Translations under genes and position numbers: made by a program
The notes under the pieces: model-generated
The model's database searches: none
Seen by the model: the letters and a program-made list of their open reading frames with translations, nothing else
Told to the model about the DNA's origin: nothing
In this document: piece by piece, positions 42,632 to 53,100 of the stretch
How positions within the stretch are numbered: position 1 is the stretch's first letter
Layout: each line of letters opens with the position of its first letter
NCBI RefSeq assembly: GCF_047730065.1
Contig: NZ_CP159829.1
Coordinates: 558,001 to 622,000, forward strand
Reading direction: 5' to 3'
Source: Njordibacter sp028825405
GTDB taxonomy: Bacteria > Pseudomonadota > Gammaproteobacteria > Pseudomonadales > Balneatricaceae
DNA: 64,000 nt

Positions 42632-44083
42632 TTAACAAAGCGCGTCTAACTTCTGCTTTAGTAATGCGTTGACTTGGCCTGGATTAGCTGAACCCTTAGA
42701 GGCTTTCATCACTTGGCCCATAAAAAAACCTAACATTTTGCCGCGCTTGTCTGCTGCTGCGTCAATATACTGCTGAACTTGCTTTGAACTTTGGGCAATA
42801 ACATCATCTACAAGAGCTTCAATGGCACCCTGGTCGCTAACCTGTTTAAGACCTTTAGCATCAATAATAGCATCCACTTCACCGGCGTTATTCCAAAGTT
42901 CATCAAACACAGTTTTAGCGCCTTTGCCACTAATGGTGCCATCCTGAATGCGACTAATGAGTTGTCCAAGTTGCAGTGCACTTAAAGGTATAGCATCAAT
43001 TTCAAGGTTGTTTTGGTTCATATATTTAGCTAATTCCCCCGTCACCCAGTTAGCACTAAGTTTGGGATCATTGCACACAGCAACCACTGATTCAAAGTAA
43101 TCAGCTAAACCTCGACTTGCAGATAAGACACCAGCGTCATATGGACTTAAATTGAGTTGGCTCACAAAGCGAGCGCTGCGCTGGTCTGGCAGTTCTGGCA
43201 AGCTCTGACGAATGGCATCAATGTATGCTTCGTCAATTTCTATGGGCAATAAATCAGGACATGGGAAATAACGATAATCGTTCGCTTCCTCTTTACTGCG
43301 CATGGGTCGGGTTTCGTTTTTATCAGCATCGTACAGGCGGGTTTCTTGGTGGACATGGCCGCCATCTTCCAGAATATCAATCTGCCGCTGCACTTCTATG
43401 TTAATAGCGCGTTCAATAAACTTAAAGGAATTGATATTTTTCAATTCGGCACGGGTTCCCAATTTTTGCTGGCCTTTTTGGCGAATGGATACATTGGCAT
43501 CACAACGCATGGAGCCTTCGGCCATATTACCGTCAGAAATGCCAATGGTAGTGACGATAGCATGCATCTTGCGCATATAAGCGACGGCCTCTTTAGCTGT
43601 GCGCAAGTCTGGTTCTGACACAATCTCCAATAGAGGTGTGCTTGAGCGGTTAAGATCAATGCCAGTCATGCCGTCGTAATCCTCGTGCAAAGACTTGCCA
43701 GCATCTTCTTCAAGATGGGCCCGCGTTACACCGATACGTTTAGTCGTGCCATCTTCTAGTTGTATGTCTAAGTGACCTAAACCGACAATAGGGTGATCCA
43801 TTTGGCTGGTTTGATAACCTTTGGGTGAATCTGGGTAGAAGTAGTTTTTGCGCGCAAATACAGAGTGTTTACAAACTTCGGCATCAATGGCTGTGCCAAA
43901 GGCGACGGCCATGCGCAATGCAGCTTCGTTAAATACAGGTAATGCGCCAGGCATTCCCAAATCTACCAACGTCGTTTGCGTGTTAGGTTGTGCACCAAAA
44001 CCCACTTTAGCACCTGAGAATAGCTTAGATTGAGTGGCTAACTGCACATGAATTTCGAGACCGATGACAATTTCCCAAGACAT
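42632..44083 (-). CDS. gatB: Aspartyl/glutamyl-tRNA amidotransferase subunit B
   Basis: This 483-residue subunit binds mischarged Glu-tRNA-Gln or Asp-tRNA-Asn and performs its ATP-dependent activation. IVIGLEIHVQL at the start, KNYFYPDSPKGYQTSQ and the C-terminal YqeY-like tail domain are all present. The length is typical. It is the last gene of gatC-gatA-gatB, with a two-base gap from gatA. Confidence 0.96.
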   Translation of the reverse strand: MSWEIVIGLEIHVQLATQSKLFSGAKVGFGAQPNTQTTLVDLGMPGALPVFNEAALRMAVAFGTAIDAEVCKHSVFARKNYFYPDSPKGYQTSQMDHPIVGLGHLDIQLEDGTTKRIGVTRAHLEEDAGKSLHEDYDGMTGIDLNRSSTPLLEIVSEPDLRTAKEAVAYMRKMHAIVTTIGISDGNMAEGSMRCDANVSIRQKGQQKLGTRAELKNINSFKFIERAINIEVQRQIDILEDGGHVHQETRLYDADKNETRPMRSKEEANDYRYFPCPDLLPIEIDEAYIDAIRQSLPELPDQRSARFVSQLNLSPYDAGVLSASRGLADYFESVVAVCNDPKLSANWVTGELAKYMNQNNLEIDAIPLSALQLGQLISRIQDGTISGKGAKTVFDELWNNAGEVDAIIDAKGLKQVSDQGAIEALVDDVIAQSSKQVQQYIDAAADKRGKMLGFFMGQVMKASKGSANPGQVNALLKQKLDALC

Positions 44084-44085
44084 AA

Positions 44086-45552
44086 TTAAGCTTCCTTTGC
44101 TGGGTTAGTGGCTGGAGTTTGTAAATGCCAATCGGTGATTTGTTGATACTGGTGGGCAATGTTTAAAAGTTTTGCTTCGTTAAAGTAGTTCCCCATGATG
44201 TGTAAACCAACGGGTCGACCATTAACGAAACCAGCGGGTGCAGACATCGCGGGAATGCCAGCCATATTGGCTGATAAAGTGTAGATGTCTTCTAGGTACA
44301 TGGCCACAGGGTCTTTGGTGTTGCTGCCCAAATCGAAAGCGGGAGTAGGTGCTACAGGCCCCATGATCACATCAACTTGAGCTAAAGCTCGGGCAAAGTC
44401 ATTTTTGATTAAGCGACGAATGCGCTGAGCTTTAACGTAATAAGCGTCATAGTAACCCTCAGATAATGCGTAGGTGCCTACCATAATGCGCCGTTTTACT
44501 TCGGTGCCAAAGCCCTCGGCTCTGGTACGGCAATAAAGGTCCATTAAGTCTTGTGGCTGATCGCAACGGTAGCCATAGCGAACACCATCAAATCGGCTGA
44601 GGTTAGAAGAAGCCTCTGATGGTGCGATAACATAATAGGCAGGGATGGAAAGCTCCAAATTAGGTAAGCTAATATCGATAATCTGGGCGCCAAGACTTTC
44701 AATCTGTTTAACCGCAGTCATCACGCACTCAGCCACTTGTGGATTTAATCCTGAACCAAAAAATTCTTTGGGTAAGCCCACTTTTAAACCCTGCAAGGGT
44801 AGATTTAAATCGGCTGTAAAATCAGGTGTATCTAACTGAACACTGGTGGAGTCTTGCTCATCAAAACCAGCCATGGCATTAAGCATAAGAGCAGCGTCTT
44901 CTGCTGTTTGGCACATGGGGCCTGCTTGGTCTAGGCTAGACGCATAAGCAATAATTCCAAAACGGGAAACACGTCCATAGGTGGGCTTGATGCCGGTTAA
45001 ATTACAAAAAGAGGCAGGTTGGCGGATCGATCCGCCCGTATCTGTGCCCGTTGCAGCTGGAACTAATCCAGCAGCTACGGCTGCTGCAGAACCGCCAGAA
45101 GATCCTCCAGGCACAGCCATTAAATCCCAAGGATTTTTAACTACCCCAAAATAACTACTTTCGTTTGATGAACCCATTGCGAATTCATCCATATTTGTCT
45201 TGCCAACACACACAGCTCCCGCAGAGAGCAAGCGTTGACCAACAGTCGATTCGTAGGGTGGTACAAAGTGCTCTAACATTTTAGAGGCTGCTGTGGTGGC
45301 GTGGCCTTGGGTGCAAAATAGGTCCTTATGGGCAAAAGGCACGCCTGTGAGTATGTCTGCAGTGCCGGCACTAATGCGCGCGTCGGCAGCATCAGCTTGC
45401 CTTAAAGCGAGATCTTCTGAGACGCTAATAAAGCTGTTGTATATTGAGTCTCTGGCCTTAATGTCGGCAATAACGTCTTGGGTAAGTTCACGGCTAGAGT
45501 AGTCTCCAGCAGCCAAATCCTTAGAAATTTGAACGAGTGTTTTGTGGGTCAT
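44086..45552 (-). CDS. gatA: Aspartyl/glutamyl-tRNA amidotransferase subunit A
   Basis: This 488-residue amidase-signature subunit generates ammonia from glutamine. The catalytic Lys lies in PFAHKDLF, the cis-Ser and Ser nucleophile in PGGSSGGSAAAVAAG and GTDTGGSIRQPA. Length and order are canonical. It lies 31 bases after gatC. Confidence 0.96.
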   Translation of the reverse strand: MTHKTLVQISKDLAAGDYSSRELTQDVIADIKARDSIYNSFISVSEDLALRQADAADARISAGTADILTGVPFAHKDLFCTQGHATTAASKMLEHFVPPYESTVGQRLLSAGAVCVGKTNMDEFAMGSSNESSYFGVVKNPWDLMAVPGGSSGGSAAAVAAGLVPAATGTDTGGSIRQPASFCNLTGIKPTYGRVSRFGIIAYASSLDQAGPMCQTAEDAALMLNAMAGFDEQDSTSVQLDTPDFTADLNLPLQGLKVGLPKEFFGSGLNPQVAECVMTAVKQIESLGAQIIDISLPNLELSIPAYYVIAPSEASSNLSRFDGVRYGYRCDQPQDLMDLYCRTRAEGFGTEVKRRIMVGTYALSEGYYDAYYVKAQRIRRLIKNDFARALAQVDVIMGPVAPTPAFDLGSNTKDPVAMYLEDIYTLSANMAGIPAMSAPAGFVNGRPVGLHIMGNYFNEAKLLNIAHQYQQITDWHLQTPATNPAKEA

Positions 45553-45583
45553 AGTTAGGCGGTCGCTTTATTAATCGAGTACG

Positions 45584-45871
45584 TTAATCTAATACTTTAG
45601 GCACGAGGTATAAGCCATCCTGTGCAGCAGGGGCTAGGGCGATAAAGGCTTCTCGTTGGTTGTCGCAAGTCACTTCATCTTTGCGCAGGCGTTGGCTTGC
45701 ATCGTGGGGGTTAGAGAGGGGCTCTATACCCTCCGTAGAGACTTGTTGCATCTCATCTATGAGGGACAAAATACTGGAAATGCTATTGGCGTAATCACTC
45801 GTTTCGCTGGGGGTGACTTGCAAGCGAGCAAGGATAGCGATTTTGTCGATGTCGGCATTTTCTAGAGCCAT
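45584..45871 (-). CDS. gatC: Aspartyl/glutamyl-tRNA amidotransferase subunit C
   Basis: This 95-residue small subunit stabilises GatA-GatB. It begins MALENADIDKIAILARLQV and ends with the family LYLVPKVLD. It is the first gene of the gat operon, divergent from mreB across 287 bases in which I see no further gene. Confidence 0.94.
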   Translation of the reverse strand: MALENADIDKIAILARLQVTPSETSDYANSISSILSLIDEMQQVSTEGIEPLSNPHDASQRLRKDEVTCDNQREAFIALAPAAQDGLYLVPKVLD

Positions 45872-46158
45872 AATATTCTCGATGTAGGCGATATTGATAT
45901 ATGCGAGTGAAAGTTGAACTTTTTAGGTTAATGACACTCAAATCTGGTTAGAATTAGTGCGCTAATTTTTAGCAAAAATTTGGGTAAATTTGCACCAAAT
46001 GGTTTAGCAGCATAAAACCCGTCTAATTTAGCATAAATTGCTCCATTGGAAAACGGATTAACCTTGCTCAAACGCCTCTTGATTGTTAATATTTAACCTT
46101 TAATGTAAGCGATTGATGTAGATCGTAATTAATCTCCGATTAGAGCCAGTAAACTAGC

Positions 46159-47196
46159 ATGTTTAAAAAAATCCGCGGTCTGTTTTCTAGCGACCTATCA
46201 ATTGACTTAGGTACAGCTAATACCCTTATCTACGTTCGCGACAAAGACATTGTGCTTAACGAGCCATCAGTAGTCGCCATTCGAACCCATGGCAATCAAA
46301 AAAGTGTGGCCGCTGTAGGGGCAGACGCTAAGCGCATGCTAGGACGAACACCTGGTAATATTACCGCCATTCGCCCTTTAAAAGATGGCGTGATTGCTGA
46401 CTTTCATGTCACAGAAAAAATGCTGCAACACTTTATTCATAAAGTCCATGAAAATAGTTTACTCACCCCTAGTCCTCGGGTTTTGGTCTGTGTTCCGTGT
46501 AAATCAACTCAAGTTGAGCGCCGTGCTATTAAAGAATCAGCCATGGGTGCTGGAGCGCGGGAGGTTTATCTCATAGAAGAACCGATGGCTGCAGCGATTG
46601 GTGCGGGTTTACCAGTTGAACAAGCCAGTGGCTCTATGGTCGTTGATATCGGTGGTGGTACCACTGAAATCGCTATTATTTCCCTTAATGGTGTCGTTTA
46701 TTCAGAATCTGTGCGCGTGGGTGGGGACCGGTTTGATGAAGCCATCATCGCCTATGTGCGTCGAAACTATGGTTCCCTTATTGGTGAAGCCACTGCAGAG
46801 CGTATTAAACAAGAAATTGGTACGGCTTACCCAAGCTCTGACATCCTAGAAATTGATGTCAGGGGTCGTAACCTTGCCGAGGGTATTCCGCGTAGTTTCA
46901 CTTTGAACTGTAATGAAATCATGGAAGCTATGCAGGAACCATTATCAACCATCGTGCAGTCAGTCAAGAGTGCCTTGGAACATTCTCCACCAGAATTAGC
47001 GTCTGATATTGCTGAAAGTGGAATTGTACTCACCGGTGGTGGTGCGCTGTTGCGTGACATAGATCGCTTGATCAGTGAAGAAACGGGTTTGCCAGTTATT
47101 ATCGCAGAAGACCCTTTGACCTGTGTAGCACGGGGTGGCGGTAGGGTTCTGCAGATGCTTGATGACCATACCTTTGATTTGTTGGCTAGAGATTAA
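46159..47196 (+). CDS. mreB: Rod shape-determining protein MreB
   Basis: This 345-residue actin-like ATPase polymerises under the inner membrane and guides lateral wall synthesis. The N-terminal amphipathic segment MFKKIRGLF binds the membrane. The phosphate loops SIDLGTANTLIYVR and VVDIGGGTTEIAI and the adenosine motif GIVLTGGGALL are present. Length and divergence from gatC are typical. Confidence 0.97.
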   Translation: MFKKIRGLFSSDLSIDLGTANTLIYVRDKDIVLNEPSVVAIRTHGNQKSVAAVGADAKRMLGRTPGNITAIRPLKDGVIADFHVTEKMLQHFIHKVHENSLLTPSPRVLVCVPCKSTQVERRAIKESAMGAGAREVYLIEEPMAAAIGAGLPVEQASGSMVVDIGGGTTEIAIISLNGVVYSESVRVGGDRFDEAIIAYVRRNYGSLIGEATAERIKQEIGTAYPSSDILEIDVRGRNLAEGIPRSFTLNCNEIMEAMQEPLSTIVQSVKSALEHSPPELASDIAESGIVLTGGGALLRDIDRLISEETGLPVIIAEDPLTCVARGGGRVLQMLDDHTFDLLARD

Positions 47197-47219
47197 AGTC
47201 ACCCAATTAACATTAAGAA

Positions 47220-47251
47220 AACGGCGGGGTAGCTTAAGCAATCTCGCCGTT
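47220..47251 (+). terminator. Terminator-like hairpin between mreB and mreC
   Basis: AACGGCGGG (47220) pairs with CTCGCCGTT (47243-47251, one wobble), followed by a GTTGTTTAG tract. A weak T run suggests partial termination that would keep mreB expression above mreCD. Confidence 0.5.
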
Positions 47252-47296
47252 GTTGTTTAGGGCGACTGGATCCCTTGGAGGCTTGTTATCAATCCA

Positions 47297-48136
47297 ATGT
47301 TTAAAGGTCAGTCGGCCGTTAAAAAGTTAACGACATACAGCTTGATCTGTGTTTGTTTAATTGTAGCAGACTACCAATTTGGTCAAATGCAACGTATGCG
47401 AGCGTGGCTTTCATTGGCTGTTACACCGGTACAGTGGTTGGTGGATGTGCCGCAGCATTCGTGGACTTGGCTTGGTGAGAGACTGCAGGTGCGTGATGAA
47501 CTGATTGCCGAAAACAAAAAATTGCGCGCTCAAACTCTACTGGCTGAACGACAAGTGCAAAAGCTTGCAGCCTTGACGGTAGAAAATTTCCGCTTGCGAG
47601 ACCTGCTTAACAGCAGTGAGCGTCTAGATGAGAAAGTCACGGTAAGTGAACTCATTGGTGTGAATACAGACCCTTTTAGCCATCAAGTGATTATTAACAA
47701 TGGTTTTAATATGGGTGCTTTTGTAGGCCAGCCGGTGCTTGATGCGACCGGGGTCATGGGTCAAATTGTATCGACTTCTGCCTTTACCAGTCGGGTGTTA
47801 TTAATTACAGATGCAGATCATGCCATCCCCGTAGAGGTCAACCGAAATGGCTTGCGCTCGGTGGCATATGGTCTAGGACAATATGAGTATTTAGAATTAC
47901 AAGACCTGTCTGATACGGCTGACATTGAAGTGGGTGATATATTGGTAAGTTCGGGCTTAGGCCTGCGCTTTCCTAAAGGTTATCCCGTGGCTAAAGTCAT
48001 TGAGGTACGCCACTTAGCAGGACAAGATTTTGCTAAAGTGATCGCTAAACCTACGGCGCAACTAAAACGTTCTCGTCACCTGCTCTTGATTGAAACACCG
48101 CAGCGACAAAGTTCGGTAGAAAAGGAGAGCCACTGA
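47297..48136 (+). CDS. mreC: Rod shape-determining protein MreC
   Basis: This 279-residue bitopic protein has one membrane helix (about residues 12-27), a periplasmic coiled coil (ERLQVRDELIAENKKLRAQ, about 65-110) and the MreC beta-barrel domain (VIINNGFNMGAFVGQPVLD, GLGLRFPKGYPVAKV). It scaffolds the elongasome. The stop overlaps the mreD ATG. Confidence 0.95.
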   Translation: MFKGQSAVKKLTTYSLICVCLIVADYQFGQMQRMRAWLSLAVTPVQWLVDVPQHSWTWLGERLQVRDELIAENKKLRAQTLLAERQVQKLAALTVENFRLRDLLNSSERLDEKVTVSELIGVNTDPFSHQVIINNGFNMGAFVGQPVLDATGVMGQIVSTSAFTSRVLLITDADHAIPVEVNRNGLRSVAYGLGQYEYLELQDLSDTADIEVGDILVSSGLGLRFPKGYPVAKVIEVRHLAGQDFAKVIAKPTAQLKRSRHLLLIETPQRQSSVEKESH

Positions 48137-48624
48137 TGGCGATTCAAAGAAGCCATAACATTTGGGTTCCATACGTGACTTTGCTGCTTGCTTTTATGCT
48201 CAGTGCGCTGCCCATGATTGAGTGGCTGCAATGGGGCTGGCCAAAGTGGGTTTTAGTCGTTTTCATTTATTGGGTCATTGCATTACCCCATAAATTTGGT
48301 ATGGGCTGGGCGTTGATATTGGGTTTGTTAATGGACCTATTACAAGGCAGTCACCTAGGGGTTAACGCCCTAGCTATGGTCGTAGTGACATTTTTTGCTA
48401 CCTTAATGTACCGTCGTTTTCGCATGTACCGTGCTTGGCAGCAATCCTTTATGATATTTTTGTTAGTCGCAGTTAATCAATGTATTAGTTATTGGGTGCA
48501 GGGTATTGGAAGTAACGCTAGTATTGGTTTATGGTTTTTATTACCAGCGCCAGTGAGTGGTTTTTTATGGTTATGGTTAGTCGTTGTGTTACGTGGCATT
48601 CGCCGGGCGTTTAAAGTGGCTTAA
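48136..48624 (+). CDS. mreD: Rod shape-determining protein MreD
   Basis: This 162-residue integral membrane protein has five predicted helices, with the family segment LILGLLMDLLQGSHLGVNAL. It works with MreBC in wall elongation. maf, which often follows mreD, is absent; rng starts 21 bases later. Confidence 0.93.
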   Translation: MAIQRSHNIWVPYVTLLLAFMLSALPMIEWLQWGWPKWVLVVFIYWVIALPHKFGMGWALILGLLMDLLQGSHLGVNALAMVVVTFFATLMYRRFRMYRAWQQSFMIFLLVAVNQCISYWVQGIGSNASIGLWFLLPAPVSGFLWLWLVVVLRGIRRAFKVA

Positions 48625-48645
48625 GGAAAAGGAAATACCTTCAAC

Positions 48646-50139
48646 ATGAACGAAGAAATACTCATTAATTTCAGTCCAATGGAAACCCGCATAGCTGTGA
48701 TTGAAAATGGTATGTTGCAAGAAGTTCATTTGGAGCGTAATGACCATCGTGGCATAGTGGGAAATATATACTTGGGTAAGGTTGTACGGGTTTTACCTGG
48801 CATGCAAGCTGCGTTTATAGAGATTGGTCTGGAGCGTGCTGGGTTTATTCATGTGGCTGATATTGAGGCGCAAGATGGTCAGCCAGATTCAGATGAAATA
48901 GCACATCTAGTGAGAGAGGGCCAAAGCTTGCTGGTGCAGGTGGTTAAAGATCCCATGGGTACCAAAGGCGCCCGTCTTACCACTCAAATATCTATTCCAT
49001 CCCGCTACCTTGTGTATTTGCCCGGCAGTGACCATGTGGGTATATCTCAAAGAATCGAAGACGAGAGTGAAAAGCAGCGTCTTAAACTCTGTTTAGAAAG
49101 CTATTTAGCAGGGTCTACAGAACTGCATGCGATGGCCGATGGTGCAGTATCTGAATTCGACAAAGAGGGTGTCATTGTTCGCACTGTCGCTGAGGGAGTG
49201 AGTGAAAAAGATTTGCAACAAGATGTCGACTTTCTCCGACGCCTTTGGGTTCAAATAAAGCAAAAAATTGCTGTGGGAGAAGCTCCGCAAGTCATCTATC
49301 AAGACCTACCCTTAGCACTTCGAACTCTTAGGGATATTGCTCATCCCCAGATTGAAAAAATTCGCATTGACTCCAAAGAAACCTATTTAAAAGCAGCAGA
49401 GTTTGTTGATCAGCTAGTGCCAGATATGGCATCAAAATTAGAGCACTACCCAGGTGGACGGCCGATTTTTGATCTGTATAACGTCGAAGATGAAATTCAA
49501 AAAGCACTTGGACGAAAAGTGTTACTCAAGTCAGGTGGCTACATTATTATTGACCAAACCGAAGCCATGACCACTGTGGACGTCAATACTGGGGCTTATG
49601 TTGGGTACCGTAATTTAGAAGAAACTATATTTAAGACTAACCTTGAGGCGGCGACGGCGATAGGCCGACAACTGCGACTGCGGAATCTTGGTGGTATCAT
49701 CATCTTAGATTTTATTGACATGCAAGATGTAGAGCACCAACGTCAAGTGGCTCGAACCTTAGACCATGCACTCTCTAAAGACCACGTTAAAACTAAAGTG
49801 TTACCTGTGTCTGAATTGGGTTTAATTCAAATGACACGCAAGCGATCGCGAGAAAGTTTGGAGCAACTCTTATGTGAGCCTTGTTCTTCCTGCGAAGGGA
49901 CTGGATCAAATAAAACGCCTGAAACTATTTGTTATGAGATATTTCGAGAAATCATGCGCGCCCATAGGGCTTATGATACGAATACCTATTCAGTGCTCGC
50001 GTCACAGGCTGTGATTGACCAGTTGCTCGATGAAGAAGCGCACCGTTTGGCAGAATTGGAAGAGTTTATTGGTAAAACTATCTCCTTACGATTAGAGCCC
50101 ATGTACGTTAGTGAACAATATGATGTGGTGCTGCGTTAA
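48646..50139 (+). CDS. rng: Ribonuclease G
   Basis: This 497-residue endoribonuclease matures the 16S rRNA 5' end. The S1 domain (about 38-120) begins GNIYLGKVVRVLPGMQAAFI. Catalytic acidic residues are seen in TVDVNTGAYVG and IILDFIDMQD, and the zinc-link cysteines in CEPCSSCEGTG. The length suits RNase G rather than RNase E. It overlaps yhdP by one base (TAATG). Confidence 0.95.
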   Translation: MNEEILINFSPMETRIAVIENGMLQEVHLERNDHRGIVGNIYLGKVVRVLPGMQAAFIEIGLERAGFIHVADIEAQDGQPDSDEIAHLVREGQSLLVQVVKDPMGTKGARLTTQISIPSRYLVYLPGSDHVGISQRIEDESEKQRLKLCLESYLAGSTELHAMADGAVSEFDKEGVIVRTVAEGVSEKDLQQDVDFLRRLWVQIKQKIAVGEAPQVIYQDLPLALRTLRDIAHPQIEKIRIDSKETYLKAAEFVDQLVPDMASKLEHYPGGRPIFDLYNVEDEIQKALGRKVLLKSGGYIIIDQTEAMTTVDVNTGAYVGYRNLEETIFKTNLEAATAIGRQLRLRNLGGIIILDFIDMQDVEHQRQVARTLDHALSKDHVKTKVLPVSELGLIQMTRKRSRESLEQLLCEPCSSCEGTGSNKTPETICYEIFREIMRAHRAYDTNTYSVLASQAVIDQLLDEEAHRLAELEEFIGKTISLRLEPMYVSEQYDVVLR

Positions 50140-53100
50140 TGCTAGCTAAAATGAACCATTGGTTAATGGCCATTGGCTGTGGGCTTTTGGTGCTGCTAGC
50201 AGTGGCTTTTTCTTGGTTAAGGCTGGGCATTGATCATCATCCGTTTTACCATCAATGGGTTGAGCAAGAAGTAAGTAAGGCCATCGGACAAACGCTAAAG
50301 TTAGAGTCATTTCAAGTTAAGTTAGTGGGTACAGACTTACAGTTAAGCCTAGCGGGGATTGAAACTGCGGAAGGTTTAAATCTCTCACATTTAGACCTAG
50401 GTGTGCATTTATGGGATTCCCTACAAGCCGATGTATTGCATTTATCCCATATTCAAGCAGAAGGTTTGTCACTCAGTCTTAGTCAGCAAGAAAATGGATC
50501 TTGGCTCCCACAAGCGACTTCTGAAACACCTAATAAAAACTTTCCTCAGCTAATGCTGGCAGTTGCTGCAAGAGTGCCACAATTTTTATTGCAGGATATT
50601 AGTCTTACGCTGATCCCACATAGTGCTGAGCCCATCAGTTTACCTCAGTTGAGTGCTCAGGTGAGTATGACAGACGTCAGCAGTGAGGGGACGACCCGAA
50701 TAAGCGTGTCACTGCATGGCAATGAAAATACTAAGACAGAAGGCGATGATATTGAGGCTGAGGTTGAAGGCCAAGTCACTCTTGACCTAAACAATAGCCA
50801 ACTGATTAATATAATGATGGGTGATAATGTTGATCATAATCTAAAAACAATGATCGAACGGGCGCAAATCTACTTACGAAGTGATGACCTAAAAATGGTG
50901 CCACTTGTAGCCTTATTAGAACCAGATCAAACACTTTTTCATTTAAAAAGGCTGCAGGTGAGTGGTCAGTATTGGCTAGATTTTCAGGCTGAGCAGGGTC
51001 TAAAGTTAATCACCCGCAAAAGTCATGCTGTGCTCGAGACAGCCACTGACAAGGTCAATTTAGAAGGTGACTTAAACCTCATTAGCCTGTTAGAAGGGGA
51101 GGCTGTTTTTAATTGGAATTTGGCCAATTGGACTCTCACCGGAGAAGCTTTAAGTGGGCAGATAAATGGTATAGCTTTACCATTAACTGAATTGCAGGTT
51201 AATAAAATTAACCATCAAGTCATGTTACTCAGCCCTAAGCTGCATTTGGCTGACACACAAAAGGTATTGAACACCCTCAAAAATATACCAACAAAGATCA
51301 ACTTGCCTATTCAATCCTTGGCACCTGAAGGGTGGTTGCATGAGGCTCAGTTGTATTTAGATGCCCAGCTACCTCAGGATTTTCTGTTCACAGGTAAACT
51401 GCAACAGGTCAGTATCAAAGCATGGTCTGGAGTGCCGCACATTGAGCAGGCTGATGGACGTATTTGGCTTAATCGTTTGGGTGGTAGAGTCATGATCAAT
51501 GACACGGACGGTCTTCAAATGCGTATGACTCAACTCACTTCATCGTCATGGCAGTTTGATGGTTTTAAGGGGGAGGTAAACTGGTACTACGGCGCGAAAG
51601 TTAACCGTTTTAGTTCATCCACCATGGCCCTTGAGCTTGCTCAAGGGCAGGTTAATTTAAAAATGTCGGCTTCGTTTCCCCGCAAAGGTTCGAAAGCAGA
51701 GCCCTTTATGCAATTGACTTTGGGTGCACAGGACCTAGACCTTGCCGCACTACCGAGTTTATTGCCAGATCTTTTGCTGGGTGAAACATTAGGAGATTGG
51801 TTAACCACTGCTGCGCCTAAGGGGACTTTGGCTGAGGCTGCGCTCATTTATAATGGTCGTCCAGGTAACCTGTCGAATGCTTCTGGGATTATGGCAAGGT
51901 CGATGCCGATGACTGCCTATGTGCAAGCTTCCAGCTTGCGTTATCATCAAGATTGGCCTCAAATTGAGAGCTTAAGTGCTGATCTAACCCTAGATCAAAA
52001 AGGGGCAGTGGTTAATGTTCGGGAAGGTCGGGTCGAACACAGCCAAACCACTCAATCGGTTCAAGGTTGGCAGATTGAGGTGCCCACGTATGCGCTGGTA
52101 TCTAAACAACGCCGTTATATAAAGGTGAGTGGCGAAATAGCAGGTCAAGCGGCAAAGATGATGACTTGGGTGCAGCAACCACCTATGAAGCTTGCATTGC
52201 CATCCTGGCTTCTGGCGCTCAAACCACATGGAGATGTGTCCTTGCTAGGCAGTGTGGCCATTCCTTTTGGTCATCAAGCAAAACCAAACTATGACTTAAA
52301 GCTATCTAGTAGCAACCTCAATGGTTACTGGGCTCCTTTGCAAACGGACATACGCCATGTTGAGCTTAAAGTTGATTTGAGTTCTGCTAGTAATAGTGAA
52401 AGTGCAGGTGTGGGTGCGGGTATCGGCACTATCGGCGCTATTGAAGGGGATGGTCGGATCGATGGTCAATTGGTGAGCTTTAAACGCTTGAGTAAAGTTG
52501 ACCTTGCGAAACCTTGGCTATCAGACCTACCTAAAACTATTCTAGACGATGCACATGCTAACTTGAGTGCCATGCAAGATGGTTTGACGCTAGAATTTAC
52601 AGGCCGATTAGCACCAAATTACCTAAGCACTAAAATGGACCAGTCATGGGCTCAAGAAACTTTAGGGTCGCTTCCGTTTGTGGCAAGATTTTCCACCTGC
52701 ACTCTTCTGGGGTCTGATTGCACTGCGTTTAGTGCAGAGGTAGATTTGACTAAAGCAGATCTAGATCTGCCAGACCCTCTCCATGACTTAAAACAATTAC
52801 AGTTGTTGGGCCATTGGCAGGCAGATCAGCAAAATTGGTATGCCAGTATTGATCAACATCAGCTTGCCATTAACCTGGGTAGAGGAAAAAGTTCACCCAA
52901 AGTAAGTCTTCTTGGTGCCAATATAGCTTTTCAAGGTGCCACAGAATGGGCGCAAAAGGGTCAATGGAATGTTAGTGGCCAAATGGACTCTGTGGACGTG
53001 GCGCCTTGGTGGGAGGTTTACCAACAATATATCAAACCCATGTGGGCAGGTTCAAAGCAAGATATTACAGAATTTGTATTGCCAAACATTGACGTTAAAA

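Noticed and set aside
51990..52229. Minus-strand ORF inside yhdP
   Set aside because: It lies wholly antisense to a well-supported gene, with no motif.
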